Shown here piece after piece: positions 12,704 through 26,800 of a DNA stretch of 64,000 nucleotides. The translations under genes and the position numbers were made by a program. The notes under the pieces were generated by a model. It saw nothing but the letters and a program-made list of their open reading frames with translations, had not been told where the DNA came from and searched no databases. Each line of letters begins with the position of its first letter. Position 1 is the stretch's first letter. The stretch is from Oscheius tipulae (taxonomy: Eukaryota; Nematoda; Chromadorea; Rhabditida; Rhabditidae). The DNA is taken from the NCBI GenBank assembly GCA_037178975.1, contig JASJZH010000001.1:1550001-1614000 (forward strand), read 5' to 3'.

Positions 12704-13592
12704 CTAATATTTCCAGGGATCGCTGTGGGCCGGGACGGAGGCGATCCGTGAGGCGTACATCCTAGAATGACCCTGAAATTCATCTTTTTTTTTGCAAAAG
12801 TGGATATAGCTTAATGATTAGCGCTCTTCACTAGTGTTTTGAGCGACCCAGGCTCGATTTCCGGCGGATTATTCTTGAATTTTGATCGCTTAGTGCAACT
12901 TACGCTATTATAGCCCCAAATTCCAACTCGCTGTATCCGGAAAAGCTGATGATCGTGGGGAACAAGGACAAAAAAACAACGATTTTCAGCTGATTCTGCG
13001 ACCTTCTGACAAAAAAAATAGAGAATTACATATGACAAAACGAGCCAAGAGGTTCTAATTGAGACCAAATAAAGTCGTCATGTCCTAGCCACGTGATAAC
13101 ACGTCCGAAGATTGGTTTTAGGTCATTTTACAGATCTTTCCCAGTCCTAAGACAAAGTTTAGCTGCTTTTCATTGAACAGAATCGTTGCCAAGTTCTCGC
13201 TTCTAGTTGTTTCGCAAAATTGAGGTAAACTTGATAGAAAATTTAAACGCTTCTCCTCCGATACAAACCTTCATCATTTCGGCTTTGGTCATTCCGGCGT
13301 TATCCCAGAGGCGCCCGAAGTAGAAAACGGCAACGCTGGCCAGCCAGTATCCTTTCTTCTCCCAGACGGCCTTCTTGACGAAGTAGTTGATGGTGAAGGT
13401 GCCCATCTGCAAGAAACGAGTTATTTTCGACAGTTTTGAAGATAAAACTGAGCGAAAATAAGAAAAGAAAGGGAAGGAACACGGATAAGAATCATGTGAA
13501 GAGGTTTCTGCAGCCTGCAACCTAATATTTACAGCCATTCGTTGCGAGAACCGCCACGAGCCAGAGGAACAAGTCCACCTCCTCAAAAACAT
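12704..13592 (-). CDS. small mitochondrial protein, candidate complex I subunit NDUFB1 (MNLL)
   Basis: Three exons are inferred: about 13533-13592, 13273-13408 and 12704-12772, all joining in phase 0. The product is about 88 residues. It has an Arg-rich N-terminus without acidic residues (MFLRRWTCSSGSWRFSQRMA), as in a mitochondrial presequence, one membrane span (GYWLASVAVFYFGRLW) and a polar tail ending HSDPWKY. The layout, one span then a short charged tail with RNKS-like and WK-like ends, is reminiscent of NDUFB1, an accessory subunit of complex I. That similarity is weak and from memory, so the name is tentative. The gene lies 169 nt upstream of RanBPM on the same strand. Intron 2 contains a tRNA-like repeat at 12800-12868. 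Confidence 0.5.
12800..12868 (+). repeat. tRNA-derived element (intron of NDUFB1-like gene)
   Basis: TAGCTTAATGATTAGCGC (A-box-like) followed by GGCTCGATTTCC (B-box-like), opposite in strand to the host gene. The stems do not pair well, so I read it as a tRNA-derived repeat. Confidence 0.5.
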
Positions 13593-14233
13593 AAGAGCAA
13601 AATGGAGGGCAGGTAAATGAATGCAATTTTCACTTTAGGAGTAAAATTAAAGGCTATTTTCGAGAGGAGCATCCCAAGAGTCCAGGAAAGCCAGTAGGCT
13701 GCGAGTTTTGGTGGCAAAAACTTATAAAAAGACGGTAAATTCATGGTACACCGACGTAACTTCTATGGATTTTCCATTGCAGTAACTACTACATATTAAT
13801 ATCAATTTAACCTTTTAAGCTCCAATACTTCAGCGAAATTCCGTTGCTTCTACTAATTATGTTGTTTCTGCTGGAACTGTTTACTGTAGTCATTTTTTTT
13901 GGATAAAGGCACGGTGGAACTTTTCCAGAGAGAAATTTTTCTACAAAAAGTTAGTGCTTTATTCAGGAACTTTTTCGGGGTGAGCCAGTTGGTGGATTGG
14001 TAAGAGACTCCACTACGATGCCGAGGACCCGGGTTCGATTCCCGGAGGTGACAAACTGTTTTCCAGCTCTTTTGCGAAGGAAAAATCATTGAAAAGACTC
14101 CCAAGTATTGACAAGCTTTACAAGAACATTAGCCCCAAATAAGCGGGTTAAAAAAAGGCTCTGGGTCAGATAAATCAGGTAAAAACACGATATTATTAAC
14201 AGGGACTAGGACAAGGAAAAAAATAGTGAAATG
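13593..14233. other. intergenic; AT-rich, with one SINE-like element
   Basis: Between the NDUFB1-like start and the NDOR1 stop. The right half is occupied by the repeat at 13980-14150. A frame at about 13610-13744 (minus) starting MNLPSFYKF is hydrophobic but lacks a usable splice partner and is not called. Confidence 0.4.
13980..14150 (+). repeat. tRNA-derived SINE-like element, tail type 2, near full length
   Basis: Head with TTGGTAAGAGACTCC and CCCGGGTTCGATTCCCGG, followed by CAAACTG, a GCTCTTTTG block and a tail GACAAGCTTTACAAGAAC then TTAGCCCC. The same order is seen at 26950-27120 and 31240-31430. It gives the best view of the complete element, roughly 170 nt. Confidence 0.65.
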
Positions 14234-17269
<3,036 letters not shown>

Positions 17270-17431
17270 CGTCTAGGAGAGGTGATTAGATCTTTTCTTG
17301 GGCGGTTTCAAGAGGATAGCAGAAGGAAAATGACCAAAAAGAGAGCGTTAATAACATGATCAGAAGATCAAATTTATCAGTTTAAAATAGTACACACATT
17401 GGAACATACAGACCGGGAAAATGAAGAAGAA

Positions 17432-18817
17432 TTAGGCATCGATCGGGTCGTAGACGATGTCGCGCTTGATCTCGTCGGCGAACTCGTACCACAACTTGCT
17501 CACATCGATCGACGGGTAGCGGATCTTCTCAGTCGGGGTGATGTGAACCACTGAAAATTGTGATGATTTAGGTGGCACGAAAAATCGTCTTTTTCGGATC
17601 CGCTACCGCGTAAAATATCGACGGGGACCAAACCCGGATCACTCAAATTCAGACCAGCGCGCTTACTACTAGGCTATTCTTCTGATAAGATGCGGTGAAG
17701 CATGATTATTTTGTGCGGAGCCTGACGATGGCCCTAGTGCATCTAATCTCAGTCAGATTGAATGGCTCAGCGGGTTAATGCGCCGACTATAGAGCTAAAG
17801 GGGCCGGGTTCGATCTTCGTGCTAGGCAAAAGTTGGGGCGAGACGGGCGGAGATGCCATTTTAATTTTGTCGTGTGCACCAACTCTTATAACACAGGGCT
17901 GCGCCTAACTTCACAAGAAACTAACTGTTGCAGACTCCTCCAGATCCGGCATCACGATAGGTGGCGTGCATGATGGCGCGTCTTCCCAGAGCTCTGGCCT
18001 CCTCGTCCGTCATCTTGGGCTTGTAGTGGGTGTCCAAGATACCGTAGGCGTTCAGCATACCGGAGCCGACGGAGCAGATGCGCAGCTGGCAGCGATCTCC
18101 GTCGCTGTCGACCTTGAAGAGCTGCGGGCCGCGCGTATCGTAGCCGGCTACCATCGAGCCCTAAATAGTATTTTGAAGGAAAATTCTGGGGGAAATTCTG
18201 CGTACCACGGAGAGTCCCTGTCCCTTGTAATTGTAGAGCACATTGGCAAAGTACTTGCTAGCAGCCTTGACCGTAATCGGCGTCTTCTCTCGGAGCTCGT
18301 AGAGATCGCAATATTTGGCGACAGTCCGAGTCCAGAACTGGCAGTCAGCGGCTCCTCCGGCCATCGTGGCCACCATTCGGTCTCCCACATCCAGGATCTT
18401 CATCACCGATTTGGACGCTGAATTTGGGGAGCATATTTCTAAGGAATAGACGAAAAAATACCAATATATTCGCCGGAAGAGGCACGAGAATCGACAGCGA
18501 TGATGATTCCGCCCTTGTCTTCGGGTGTGGCCGGCTCGTAGATGAAACCCAGGGTCGTGGTACCTTTGCGGAACTGCATTGTGCCAGCTGTCTTGCCGAA
18601 ATGATTCGAGACGAATTCCTTGGCCTAAAGGGATTAAAATTATGATTTTTCATCAATTTTTGGACAGGAAAAGACCGTAAAAAAAACTTACCGGGATACC
18701 GAGAGGCGGATTTGGGAAGGTCATCATGCTGTGGACGGGCTCGTGCATGAATTGGCTCTTCAGCACAGCCGTCTCGCCGGTCTCCTCGTCACGATCGTCA
18801 AAGCCGCAACCCCACAT
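17432..18817 (-). CDS. psmb5: 20S proteasome subunit beta type-5 (chymotrypsin-like)
   Basis: Catalytic beta-5 subunit of the 20S core. A propeptide (MWGCGFDDRDEETGET...) leads to the cleavage site RKGTTTLGF, with Thr1 as nucleophile. Then come GGIIIAVDSRASSGEYI, VMKILDVGDRMVATMAGGAA (Lys33 region), NVLYNYKGQGLSVGSMVAGY, ICSVGSGMLNAYGILDTHYK and ALGRRAIMHATYRDAGSGG, ending KRDIVYDPIDA. Three introns: about 18423-18462 and 18163-18205 short, and about 17552-17930 long, with two tRNA-like repeats. The ATG lies nine bases after an ATTCTTCAG acceptor. NDOR1 follows 162 nt downstream on the same strand, so the two may be one operon. Confidence 0.95.
17610..17680 (-). repeat. tRNA-derived element (PSMB5 intron)
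   Basis: On the minus strand TAGCCTAGTAGTAAGCGCG is followed by CCGGGTTTGGTCCCCG. These match A- and B-box order, but the anticodon arm is poor. Confidence 0.5.
17756..17840 (+). repeat. tRNA-derived element (PSMB5 intron)
   Basis: TGGCTCAGCGGGTTAATGCG followed by GGGCCGGGTTCGATCTTCG. A second tRNA-like unit in the same intron, in the opposite orientation to the one at 17610-17680. Confidence 0.55.
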
Positions 18818-19338
18818 AGTTATTCTGAAGAATTGAGAGTAAAATAATGGGTGAGAAGAGCCGAGGAGTGAGATTAGTAAGAAAAATTGGATATTATCTC
18901 GTTGTGTGGGTTTCTTAGCTCATTTCCAATCTTCAAAAAATGGAAATAAGAGACAGAAGTAACATCATATAATCAAATCAGGGTGGAACTGCCAGCGAAT
19001 GCCGGCCAGAACATGGTTATAAACAAGGCAATTAAGCAAAAATCCAGGTAAAGAATCGGATGAGACCGACAAGTTGAAAAAAAAAAACAGCATCAAAAAC
19101 TCCATTTCTACTAAACGAGCGACAGATAATATAAACAATGTTTCGAATTTGATTTCAACAAGAAAAAGCCTAAAATACATAACAAGGCACGGCGAGAAGG
19201 GGGTCATAAATAAGGGTTCTAGTGGCATAGCTGGGTAGGAGAAACACAATCAGGGGGCTATTTGGGTGGGATTTCAAAGAGAAAAAGGGCCTAAAACACA
19301 TAACAAGGCACGAGAAAGAGATATATATATGGGAAATT
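18818..19338. other. intergenic, no gene seen
   Basis: A short direct repeat is present: GCCTAAAA-ACATAACAAGGCACG occurs near 19169-19193 and again near 19289-19312, each preceded by an AGAAAAAG tract. This is a local duplication of about 40 bases; nothing coding is supported. Confidence 0.45.
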
Positions 19339-20058
19339 CTAGTCTTTATGGAGTCTCTGAACCGGCGTCCAGGCAGAGCTGAGCAGATAGGAGAAATACA
19401 TGCAGAAGCAGTGAATTTGGAGGGCGACGGCGAAGAAAATGTACCAGATTATGACCATGGGGAATGTGCCCTGGAAAGATGGCATTGAATCTACGATAAA
19501 TAAAAAAAACGCACTCGGAATGTGGCTGTATTGCTGTTCTCGTTGCTGATATAATCGTGGAGCTCCGTGATTTGGCTGGCGAAGCCGGCCACACAGGGCA
19601 GAATGCCAGTAAAGAATTGGGCGTAGTAGTGCGCGTCGTTCAGCTTGACCTTATTTCGCGGGAAGGACATTAGGGCCAGGACTGGCGGAATGAAGCTGAA
19701 GCACCACATGTACTCCCAGAGAGCTGCTTCGGGGAGGTCCAGTCGCTCAAAGAAGGCGCTTCTGTAGCCGAAATTCTCCTTCAGCAGCTGGCTCCCGACC
19801 TAAAGTTTATAACATTTTCACGTGAGAATAAGCCCAAGAAACGAACCTTTAGCCACATGAAAACGAGAATGAGGGCGTGGGGAACGAAGAACCATTTCAG
19901 CGTGGTTTTGTAGCTGGCACTGTAAAAAGAAGCCGTTTTCCTCGCTCACAGCACCAAAAAAAGGCGAACCTCTCCTGATAATGAGCCGCTATCCGCTGCC
20001 GGTGCTGAAAGTCCGTCCCGTCGGTTCCCGAGGCTCGTGCTCCTCCTCTTGAGGACAT
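19339..20058 (-). CDS. jagn1: Jagunal homologue (JAGN1), ER membrane protein
   Basis: Jagunal proteins are four-span ER membrane proteins needed for ER organisation and secretion. The N-terminus [20 protein letters not shown] followed by QRIAAHYQ closely parallels the human GTDGSDFQHRERVAMHYQ block. Hydrophobic segments follow ([62 protein letters not shown]), and the SFPRN motif is conserved. Four exons with short introns give about 180 residues, the normal size. The ATG directly abuts a GGCTTCAG acceptor. Confidence 0.9.
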
Positions 20059-20797
20059 CTGAAGCCTTTTTAGGTTAATCTTCCGAGGAAAAATGGAAGG
20101 GAAGCGGTAGAATGCTGTAGAAAACCGAGAACAAGTTGAAATTGTCATCAGATGAGATTAAAGGGCTGCAAGGCAGGTGGAGCGCGGGAATTCGAATCGT
20201 GGGAATTGTTTTCTCAGCGCAGGGGCCTTATTTCCCCTTTATTTTCTAAGAGGCTTTGGCTGGCTTCAGCTAAAATCGGAAAGTAGACACCGCATGGGAA
20301 CAAAAGAAAATGTGAAGAACAAGAAAAGATTTGCCTGCTACATATACAGACAAGACGGAAGAAGGTGCCAGCTTTTTTTTATTAAGACAGGTCTCACGCA
20401 TCTGGAAAGGATGGCTCACTCCTAAAGAATACTGAGCCAAAGATGGAATGGTCGGGGACAGACCATAGCATCGATTTGTGGAAGGCCAATTGATCTGCAT
20501 GTTGATACCTGATCTGAAGTGAAGAAAGCCAAGTTCAGATCTTTCATCTCCTCGTCCAGTCAATCAGACTTCCCCGTCAGACTACACAGCATGTACTTTC
20601 ACCTAATTTGATGGCAGGTGTTTCAACCAGTTCCTCCCTCGAAGTCACTTCGAGAAGACCACGTCCCGGTTCAGAAAACCATAGGCTGTAGTCAATATGT
20701 ACTAATTCCAACATATTTCTCGGTACACATTTCACCCCGTAAATGAACTGAATTAACTTCCGAGGTCAAAGAACGTGCTCCTTGTCCCTCTCTGCCG
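20059..20797. other. intergenic between divergent JAGN1 and 7TM receptor
   Basis: About 740 bases that must hold both promoters. No TATA box, repeat or conserved frame stands out. Confidence 0.4.
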
Positions 20798-22405
20798 ATG
20801 GAAAACGTGACTGTTAAAGTCTCTCCGACTCTAGGAATCAGGATCTTCGGAGGGACAAGCTATGCCCTACTGTCTACAATCGGACTGATTCTGAATGTTC
20901 TACTCATCGCGGTTTTTTTGAAGGTAAGTTGCTCAGTAAGACAGAGATAGAGGCACTGTCGCTACCACTCTCACTCTCAGAACGTGCATATCAAGTCCTG
21001 TCATTCGCAGTCTTCTGTCAACTTCTCCTTTCAGAACCGTTCCCGCTTCTCCAGAAACGCCTTCTATACCATAGCCTGGCAGCTGGTCATTTGTGACGTA
21101 CTCACTCAGCTGATGGAGTTTGTGGTACCGATTCCGATTACGTTTGCCGCGAAGCAGGTACAGGCTGAGAAAACTGGCTCGATCTGTTTAAGGTCTATGG
21201 TAAAACCCCTCTTCTATACGTTCCCTGTGCAATTGACACCATCGCCTACAACGGCTATCTTTTCTTCAGCTGCCTGATGACCATCAACCGGTTCACCGTC
21301 TTCGTAATGCCCAAAACCAATCATACTCTCTTTCACAGTCCGAGGCTATACGGGTACGAATTTCGCGAAAGGCACAAGAGAGGCAGCAAGATTGAGAGCG
21401 AAAAAAAGATAACTCACAAGAAAAGCTGGCACGGTCTTTGCCTGGTCGGCTCAGTCGGTTAGCCCTCCGACTACGAAACGAAAGGTCTCGGGTCCGATAC
21501 CCACATAGGTGAAATCTTTTTGTCTCTTCACAAAATCTTTGGAAACACGTTTGACAAGTTTGACTGATGTTGGGGCTCGTGATAGGTAGCTGCCGTTCCA
21601 GTCGCGCTATCATAACAGAAGTAACATTCTTCCAACGAGCTTATTTCCCAAACTAATTCGATGGCTTCAGACACACAGAAAATTTTGGGCATTTTAAACA
21701 AGATTTCTCAGAACTGTCACCTGTCTCTGGCTCTGTCTTCTCGCCCTTTTGGCTACTCATCACGTCTTTGCCTGCTACAAATCCTTTAGCAGCACCGGAT
21801 TTCATTATTTGCATGCCTGCTACGAAAACTACGAGAATACTCCCCTAATTGGACAGATTACTAGGACGGTATGCTGGAAATATGCTCCTGTTACAAAGGT
21901 TCAGATCTTCAACAATTGCAGCACGTATCTTCCTATTGGAATGTTCTTGTGCTACGTGGTTATGATAGTTCACATCAAGATTCGGACAAAGGAGACGGAA
22001 CATAATTTGGAGGGGAAGAGATGGAGTCAGGAAGTCAGTCTCTTGGCACAGGTCAGTGGAAAGAGGATAGTGAACAAGTGATAGGGACAGGGGTAGTATA
22101 CCACAGAACACTTTCAGAGCTTCCTGATATGCGCCTTCATCGAAGCCCAAAGTATTTGCTTCTTCCTCACCCAGAATCTCAAGACAACCGGTCAGCTGAG
22201 CATCCTCATCAACATCTTCGGAAACTGGGTCAGTCTGCTCTTGAGCAGTGTCCATCCGCTCGTCCTCTTCACCTTCAACCAAACTATCAGAAGCCGGCTG
22301 AAGCAGCTGGTTCAGAGGAGAACGGTGGTAAGAGGGATTCAACATTCCTCCTTGGGTAGACGGTCACCAACTCCTTCCATTACTGTTCATCCGACGACTT
22401 TATGA
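20798..22405 (+). CDS. nematode serpentine 7TM receptor (rhodopsin-like)
   Basis: A predicted plasma-membrane receptor with seven hydrophobic segments. Exon 1 gives NVTVKVSP (possible N-glycosylation) and TM1 (ALLSTIGLILNVLLIAVFLK). Later segments include FYTIAWQLVICDVLTQLMEF, YNGYLFFSCLMTINRFTVFV, TVTCLWLCLLALLATHHVF, TYLPIGMFLCYVVMIVHI, FLICAFIEAQSICFFLTQN and LSILINIFGNWVSLLLSSVH, with NQTIRSRLKQL after TM7. The DRY position reads INRFTVF, as in nematode-specific families. It looks closest to srx/srw-like chemoreceptor groups, but I cannot place it; the ligand is unknown. Introns at about 20924-21033, 21158-21192 and 21351-21715 are in phase; the last holds a tRNA-like element. Confidence 0.8.
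21441..21570 (+). repeat. tRNA-derived element (7TM receptor intron)
   Basis: GGCTCAGTCGGTTAGCCCTC followed by GGTCTCGGGTCCGATACCC, then a tail with GTTTGACAAGTTTGACTG that recalls tail type 2. It is in the same orientation as the host gene. Confidence 0.5.
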
Positions 22406-22458
22406 TCTGGTCTTTGAAAAAATGTTGAAGTCGAGAGAGAGAGAGGTGTGCGACTTAT

Positions 22459-22719
22459 TCAGATGAGAGCAGAAATTCCGTGCAGCGCGCCGCGGACAGC
22501 GCTACTTTGCAATTCGAAGAGTGTATTGTTGACCTCGAACATTTTTATATCATAGTCGCTCAACTCTCGCTTGAATGCCTCAGCTGCTTCCATTTCTGAT
22601 GGATAGGAAGACCAGCACAAAGAAAGCCTTACTTTACCAACTTTTCTCACAGCTCCCGACTTATTATACCGAATATGGAGAAGAAGGAATGTGAGATCTT
22701 TCGCTGCGAGAAATAACAT
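22459..22719 (-). CDS. small unrecognised ORF downstream of BOLA3
   Basis: Open frame of 86 codons. A 41-nt GT-AG intron (about 22591-22631) can be removed to give VRKVEMEAAEAFKRELSD, then FEVNNTLFELQSSAVRG and a stop after GISALI. The product is amphipathic and without a known domain. It lies 77 nt below the BOLA3 stop on the same strand, a spacing typical of nematode operons. I do not recognise it; it could also be a 3' remnant. Confidence 0.35.
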   Translation of the reverse strand: MLFLAAKDLTFLLLHIRYNKSGAVRKVGKVRLSLCWSSYPSEMEAAEAFKRELSDYDIKMFEVNNTLFELQSSAVRGALHGISALI

Positions 22720-22796
22720 TATCAGGTGGACGAGAGAGTTTGTTTAAAAGCAGTTTATCTCTCAATAAAAACAATCTATAAAACAATTAGATCAAT

Positions 22797-23117
22797 CTAC
22801 GGGGCTTTGGTCTTGATCGATAGCCCGTGCATGTCCTTGATCTGTTCTCTGAGCACACCGGTGACCATCTTGTGCTGCGCCACCTTCGTCTTTCCCTTGA
22901 ATGAGGCCGCTTCCACGTAGACGCTATACATCGAGCCGCAGCCGTCTACAAGTGGCATCTAACTAAAAAAAAGGGAAAAATTACTTGAGACATCTTCAAC
23001 GAGAACATCCGCGACGCCTGGAATCCCTTTTCGTAACAGCTCTGTCAGTTTTTGTTCTCCTTCCGTCACGCTCGTGCTCAGGGCTCTTCGGATTAGGCCC
23101 AGACTGTTGCGGAGCAT
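22797..23117 (-). CDS. bola3: BolA-like protein 3 (mitochondrial Fe-S maturation)
   Basis: BOLA3 works with GLRX5 and NFU1 to deliver 4Fe-4S clusters to mitochondrial lipoyl synthase and respiratory proteins. Exon 1 encodes a presequence (MLRNSLGLIRRALSTSV) and EGEQKLTELLRKGIP, then VLVEDVS. A 40-nt intron ending CACTTGTAG leads to NGCGSMYSVYVEAASFKGKT and KVAQHKMVTGVLREQIKDMH, ending GLSIKTKAP. The GCGSMY and QHKMV...LKEEIKxMHG pattern is diagnostic of the family. The ATG lies four bases after an acceptor (ATCTTCCAG). Confidence 0.92.
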
Positions 23118-23860
23118 TTTCCTGGAAGATGCTCGATACAAGTAAAATGAATTTGTATGCAAATTTCAGGTGGAACAACATGTTAACAGGGAGCGAATCA
23201 GCAAAATTAGCATGTCAATAATTTGGGGTATCTTAGCACGAGAAAACAGACGTTCCATGAAGCCCAGCCATGAATTCTGAGTAGAGATGTACCAGTTCCC
23301 ACTCAAGGCAAATGGCCAGTGAAAAATTGAGGATACACCTCGAAAGACAGTCGAAGAAGCCGAAAATTACTCTTGAGCTAAGGAAGTGCCTAAAACTTCG
23401 AAACGCTGTACTTTCTAAACAAGACGGTCGTCTTTCTTCACAAAGTTGAAGTACTGTAAAATTAGTTGCGTATTTCTTACGTAGGGGGTGCTTATATTCA
23501 ATCTTTTTCGACATCGAAAATACTCTCCAAAACATTAGTAGGTTTCGCCACAACCAGGCCAAATACCATGTTAGTTTTTTCCACACAACTCTTCCAGAAA
23601 TCCTAGGATCAAGAACCTGTCCAACATCTTCATTTCTAGAGCCTCATCTTCAAAACATTCCTCAAATCATTTAATAGAAGGCACGACCATATACAGCTAG
23701 TAATTTATAGGTTAAAATGCGGGTATTGAAGCTACAAAATTGCACAGAATGATGGGCAGCCGGGAGAATGTGTTTGTGTGTGACAAAGTGAATTATGACG
23801 AAATTGCACAACCCTTTTAGTTTCGAGAATATAGCACGTTTAGGAGGGTGGACTTTGCGG
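23118..23860. other. intergenic, no gene supported
   Basis: A 118-codon minus frame (23233-23586) is hydrophobic and basic, with no conserved block, acceptor or splice partner. CCTAAAACTTCGAAACGCTG at about 23390 resembles CTAAAACTTTGAAACGCTG near 7108 in DUS2, a trace of an old dispersed repeat. Confidence 0.4.
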
Positions 23861-26800
23861 CTAGAAATTGGACATTTCAATAGTTTCTTCGTCTTCCGTC
23901 AGACTCTGCTGCTCGCTGTCGTCTTCGCAGAGAGACGAGGCAGTCTTGACGTGACGATGACGGCTCGTGGAGTCTTGTGGCGTGTTGAGACCGCAATGAC
24001 GCTCCAGGGCCCACTGCATCGAGTAGATGGATAGCGGACGCATGTAGCCGATCGCACGGTAGTATCTGGAAATGGGATTTATAGTCTTTAAACTGGCTTT
24101 CAGGGTTCAAGTTGGTTTTCAGCCATTTTTTCTGGCGGTAAGATCTATAAGCCAGTGCCAGAAGGTGGAAGAGTAACAGGAATATTCAGAACAAAGAGCA
24201 TCATTTTTCAAACGGGCCTGTCCAAGGATTGTAGCTGCGCACCAAATTATCCAGTGCTAATTTTCGATTCGCAGGCAAAAAAAAAATGCGTGCCACGCAA
24301 TTCAAAGTATGCTCTTTTTCTTGAATGGACTATAGAATAAGGGAGGAATTAGCAGAGTTTGAGTGATGACGACGACAAAATCGAATAGAACCGTCAAAAT
24401 ATACCATAAAAAAAACTCACTTGGTCTCATAGAGAGCCTCCGGCGTCTGATACTGGAGTCCGGCCTTCTCGAAGCAGGCTGAATAGCACCCGGACGCTGT
24501 GTGGAAAGCTCTCTCGACTTCGCCCTGCTGTAGTAGGAAAGCTGCTAGGGCATAGGTGACTCCCGTCCAGACCTCATCCGCCTATTTTTGTGATATTTTC
24601 GCTTAAAAATACGCAAGAATACCTGAATATAGTACCGATCGACCTCGCCGTTCGGGCGCATCCCGTTGACGGCTCCGAGCTCGCCGCCTGCGAATCCCTG
24701 CACATTCATCTCGTAGATTTTGTTCAGAGCAGAACGAATCTTGTCGGCTGGGAGCAGTTCGGCAGCGAGTTCGGGCGAGACGGATTGGAGGAACCAGACG
24801 CCGCATAACTGGTCAGCCATGATGGATTCGCGAGATTTGGAGCGCTCGCAGAAGCGGAAATACTCTCCAGTCCAAAGCTTGTCGATGAAGACCTGCAAGA
24901 GATGGCGTAAAATATACAAAACATTAAAAAAGATCGAAACCTGAAAAATGAACGTATAGGTTTTAGAGTTCGTGACGGGACCCACTGCCGTTCTTCGTTC
25001 GAAACAGACTATAGTGCTCAGAATTTTAGATGAAAAGGTATCAGGTTTAATCTCAATACCTGCCAAAGTATTTTTTTTATATCCATGGGATGATGGGAAC
25101 ACTTTAGAAAATAAACTACAATTTACAATTTTGCAAAAAAGTCGGTGAAAACAAATGTTACGACTACATCTACAGGAAGAAATGAACAAATTTTGCTGTT
25201 TTTAAACCTCTTTCCAATGAAGTAAGATTCTGAAAACTTACTTCTCTGGCCTTGTCGAGCGTTTGCGTGTATTTCATAGCCGATAGCTCATCGTCAACAA
25301 TCCTGGCCATCTCGATGGCGACTTTCAGTGCTGCGAGCCACAGCGAGCCGCAGTAGGCACTGACGCCCTCCATCTGCCACGCGTCGTAGGTCTGATCAGC
25401 TTTGCCGAAATTCTCGATCATACTGTCGCCGTCCTTGTCCCAATGAGCTAACGCCTCCTCCATGAGCATGCGCACCGCGGGCCAGGTGTGTCGAAGAAAG
25501 ACGGAATCGTCATCGCCGGCCAGAGCAACATGGTCTCGCCATGAGGTCAGCACGTATTTGAGATTCAGATCCTTCCACTTGCCCGTGTCGTGCATCACGT
25601 AGGCATTCGTACAGAGCCATGGCTCGTCGGCTGAAATCAGGAAGTCGTTATTTAAGCTTTTAGGACCAAATTTGATCGAGTGTTATCCTTCTAAAGATGT
25701 TTTCGGGATTCCGTGAACTGACAACACGGCTTTACCAACCCCCAGGGATCGAACGCGACCCCTTATTTTGTTTTGTCGCCGGAGCACTAACCGGTTAAGC
25801 CATTGAGCAAAATCGGCGCCGGGATTCGAAGAACTTCGGTAATTCTAGTTACGGCGATCTTTTTTTTTTTAAAAAAGATTTTTGTAGCTGCATTTGGGAT
25901 CTGTGTATTTAAGAAAAAAAAGTCTGATTGCTAAATTTCAACTGACACAAGTTACGCGTACTTTCGCATTCAAATTGTTCTCCTATTCGTTTCCAAGATT
26001 TATAAATGGAAAGGTAGAAAAAGTTGACCGGCCTGGGAATCAAACACCGGTCATGCGGACAAACTCTTTGCCAAAGACTCAGTCAGTCACTCCGAATATA
26101 GAACAGATGTCTGGACGGATTCGATCCCCGGATCGGTAAAACAAATTTAAAAAACGTATCAAATCGTTACCGGGATTGCCGAGATCGTGTGGTACCCTTC
26201 CTACAGTCTTCCTATTGGCCCAATCTCCTTCCATATGGAATCTGGTCTGTTTTTCCACGGAGTGAGCTATCTGATCCGCTGAAAATGATAACTTTACACT
26301 ACCAAAAAGTGCTAGACTGACTGAATTCGGCCTGCATCGTGAGCTCGATTTTGGGCCACAGTCGTGCCAGGGCGAAGGAGGCATAAAAGTGGACGTCGTA
26401 GGTGTTGACCATGCGATATTCCCACGATTCCAGGTAGCCGAATCGGCCGTGCTTGCGCATCAGATCTTTCGTGTAGGGACTGAGCTGAGTCTCGTGCGCC
26501 GACCAGCGGTCATCAAACTCGAACCAGAGGGAGCCGCCATCGGTCATGAAGTAGAGCTCGTTGAAGACGGCCGACTTGTACCAGTCGGGAAGGTTCGGAT
26601 GCGTGAGAACTGGGCTCTGCCAATCCTCAATTCGATGCTCCCAGTCGGCGCGACGGAGAAGAGCCCGAGTACAGAGGATCGAAGCCGCACCGCCGATACC
26701 GACGAAACGAGTGTATCTTCTAAAAAAAATTATTATCTGTGGTTGGATGCCACTATTTTGGCACTATTGATCATGTAAACCTGTCAATTAACCCTTTAAA

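Noticed and set aside
13608-13744. Minus-strand frame starting MNLPSFYKFLPPKL as first exon of the NDUFB1-like gene
   Set aside because: It ends in a stop just before MFLRRW and no acceptor allows an in-frame join; the MFLRRW start is simpler.
13980-14060. Functional tRNA gene
   Set aside because: A and B boxes are present but the acceptor and anticodon stems do not pair; the same unit recurs with a SINE tail elsewhere.
23233-23586. 118-codon minus frame upstream of GBA2
   Set aside because: Hydrophobic/basic composition of AT-rich random DNA, no acceptor before the ATG and part of it resembles a dispersed repeat.
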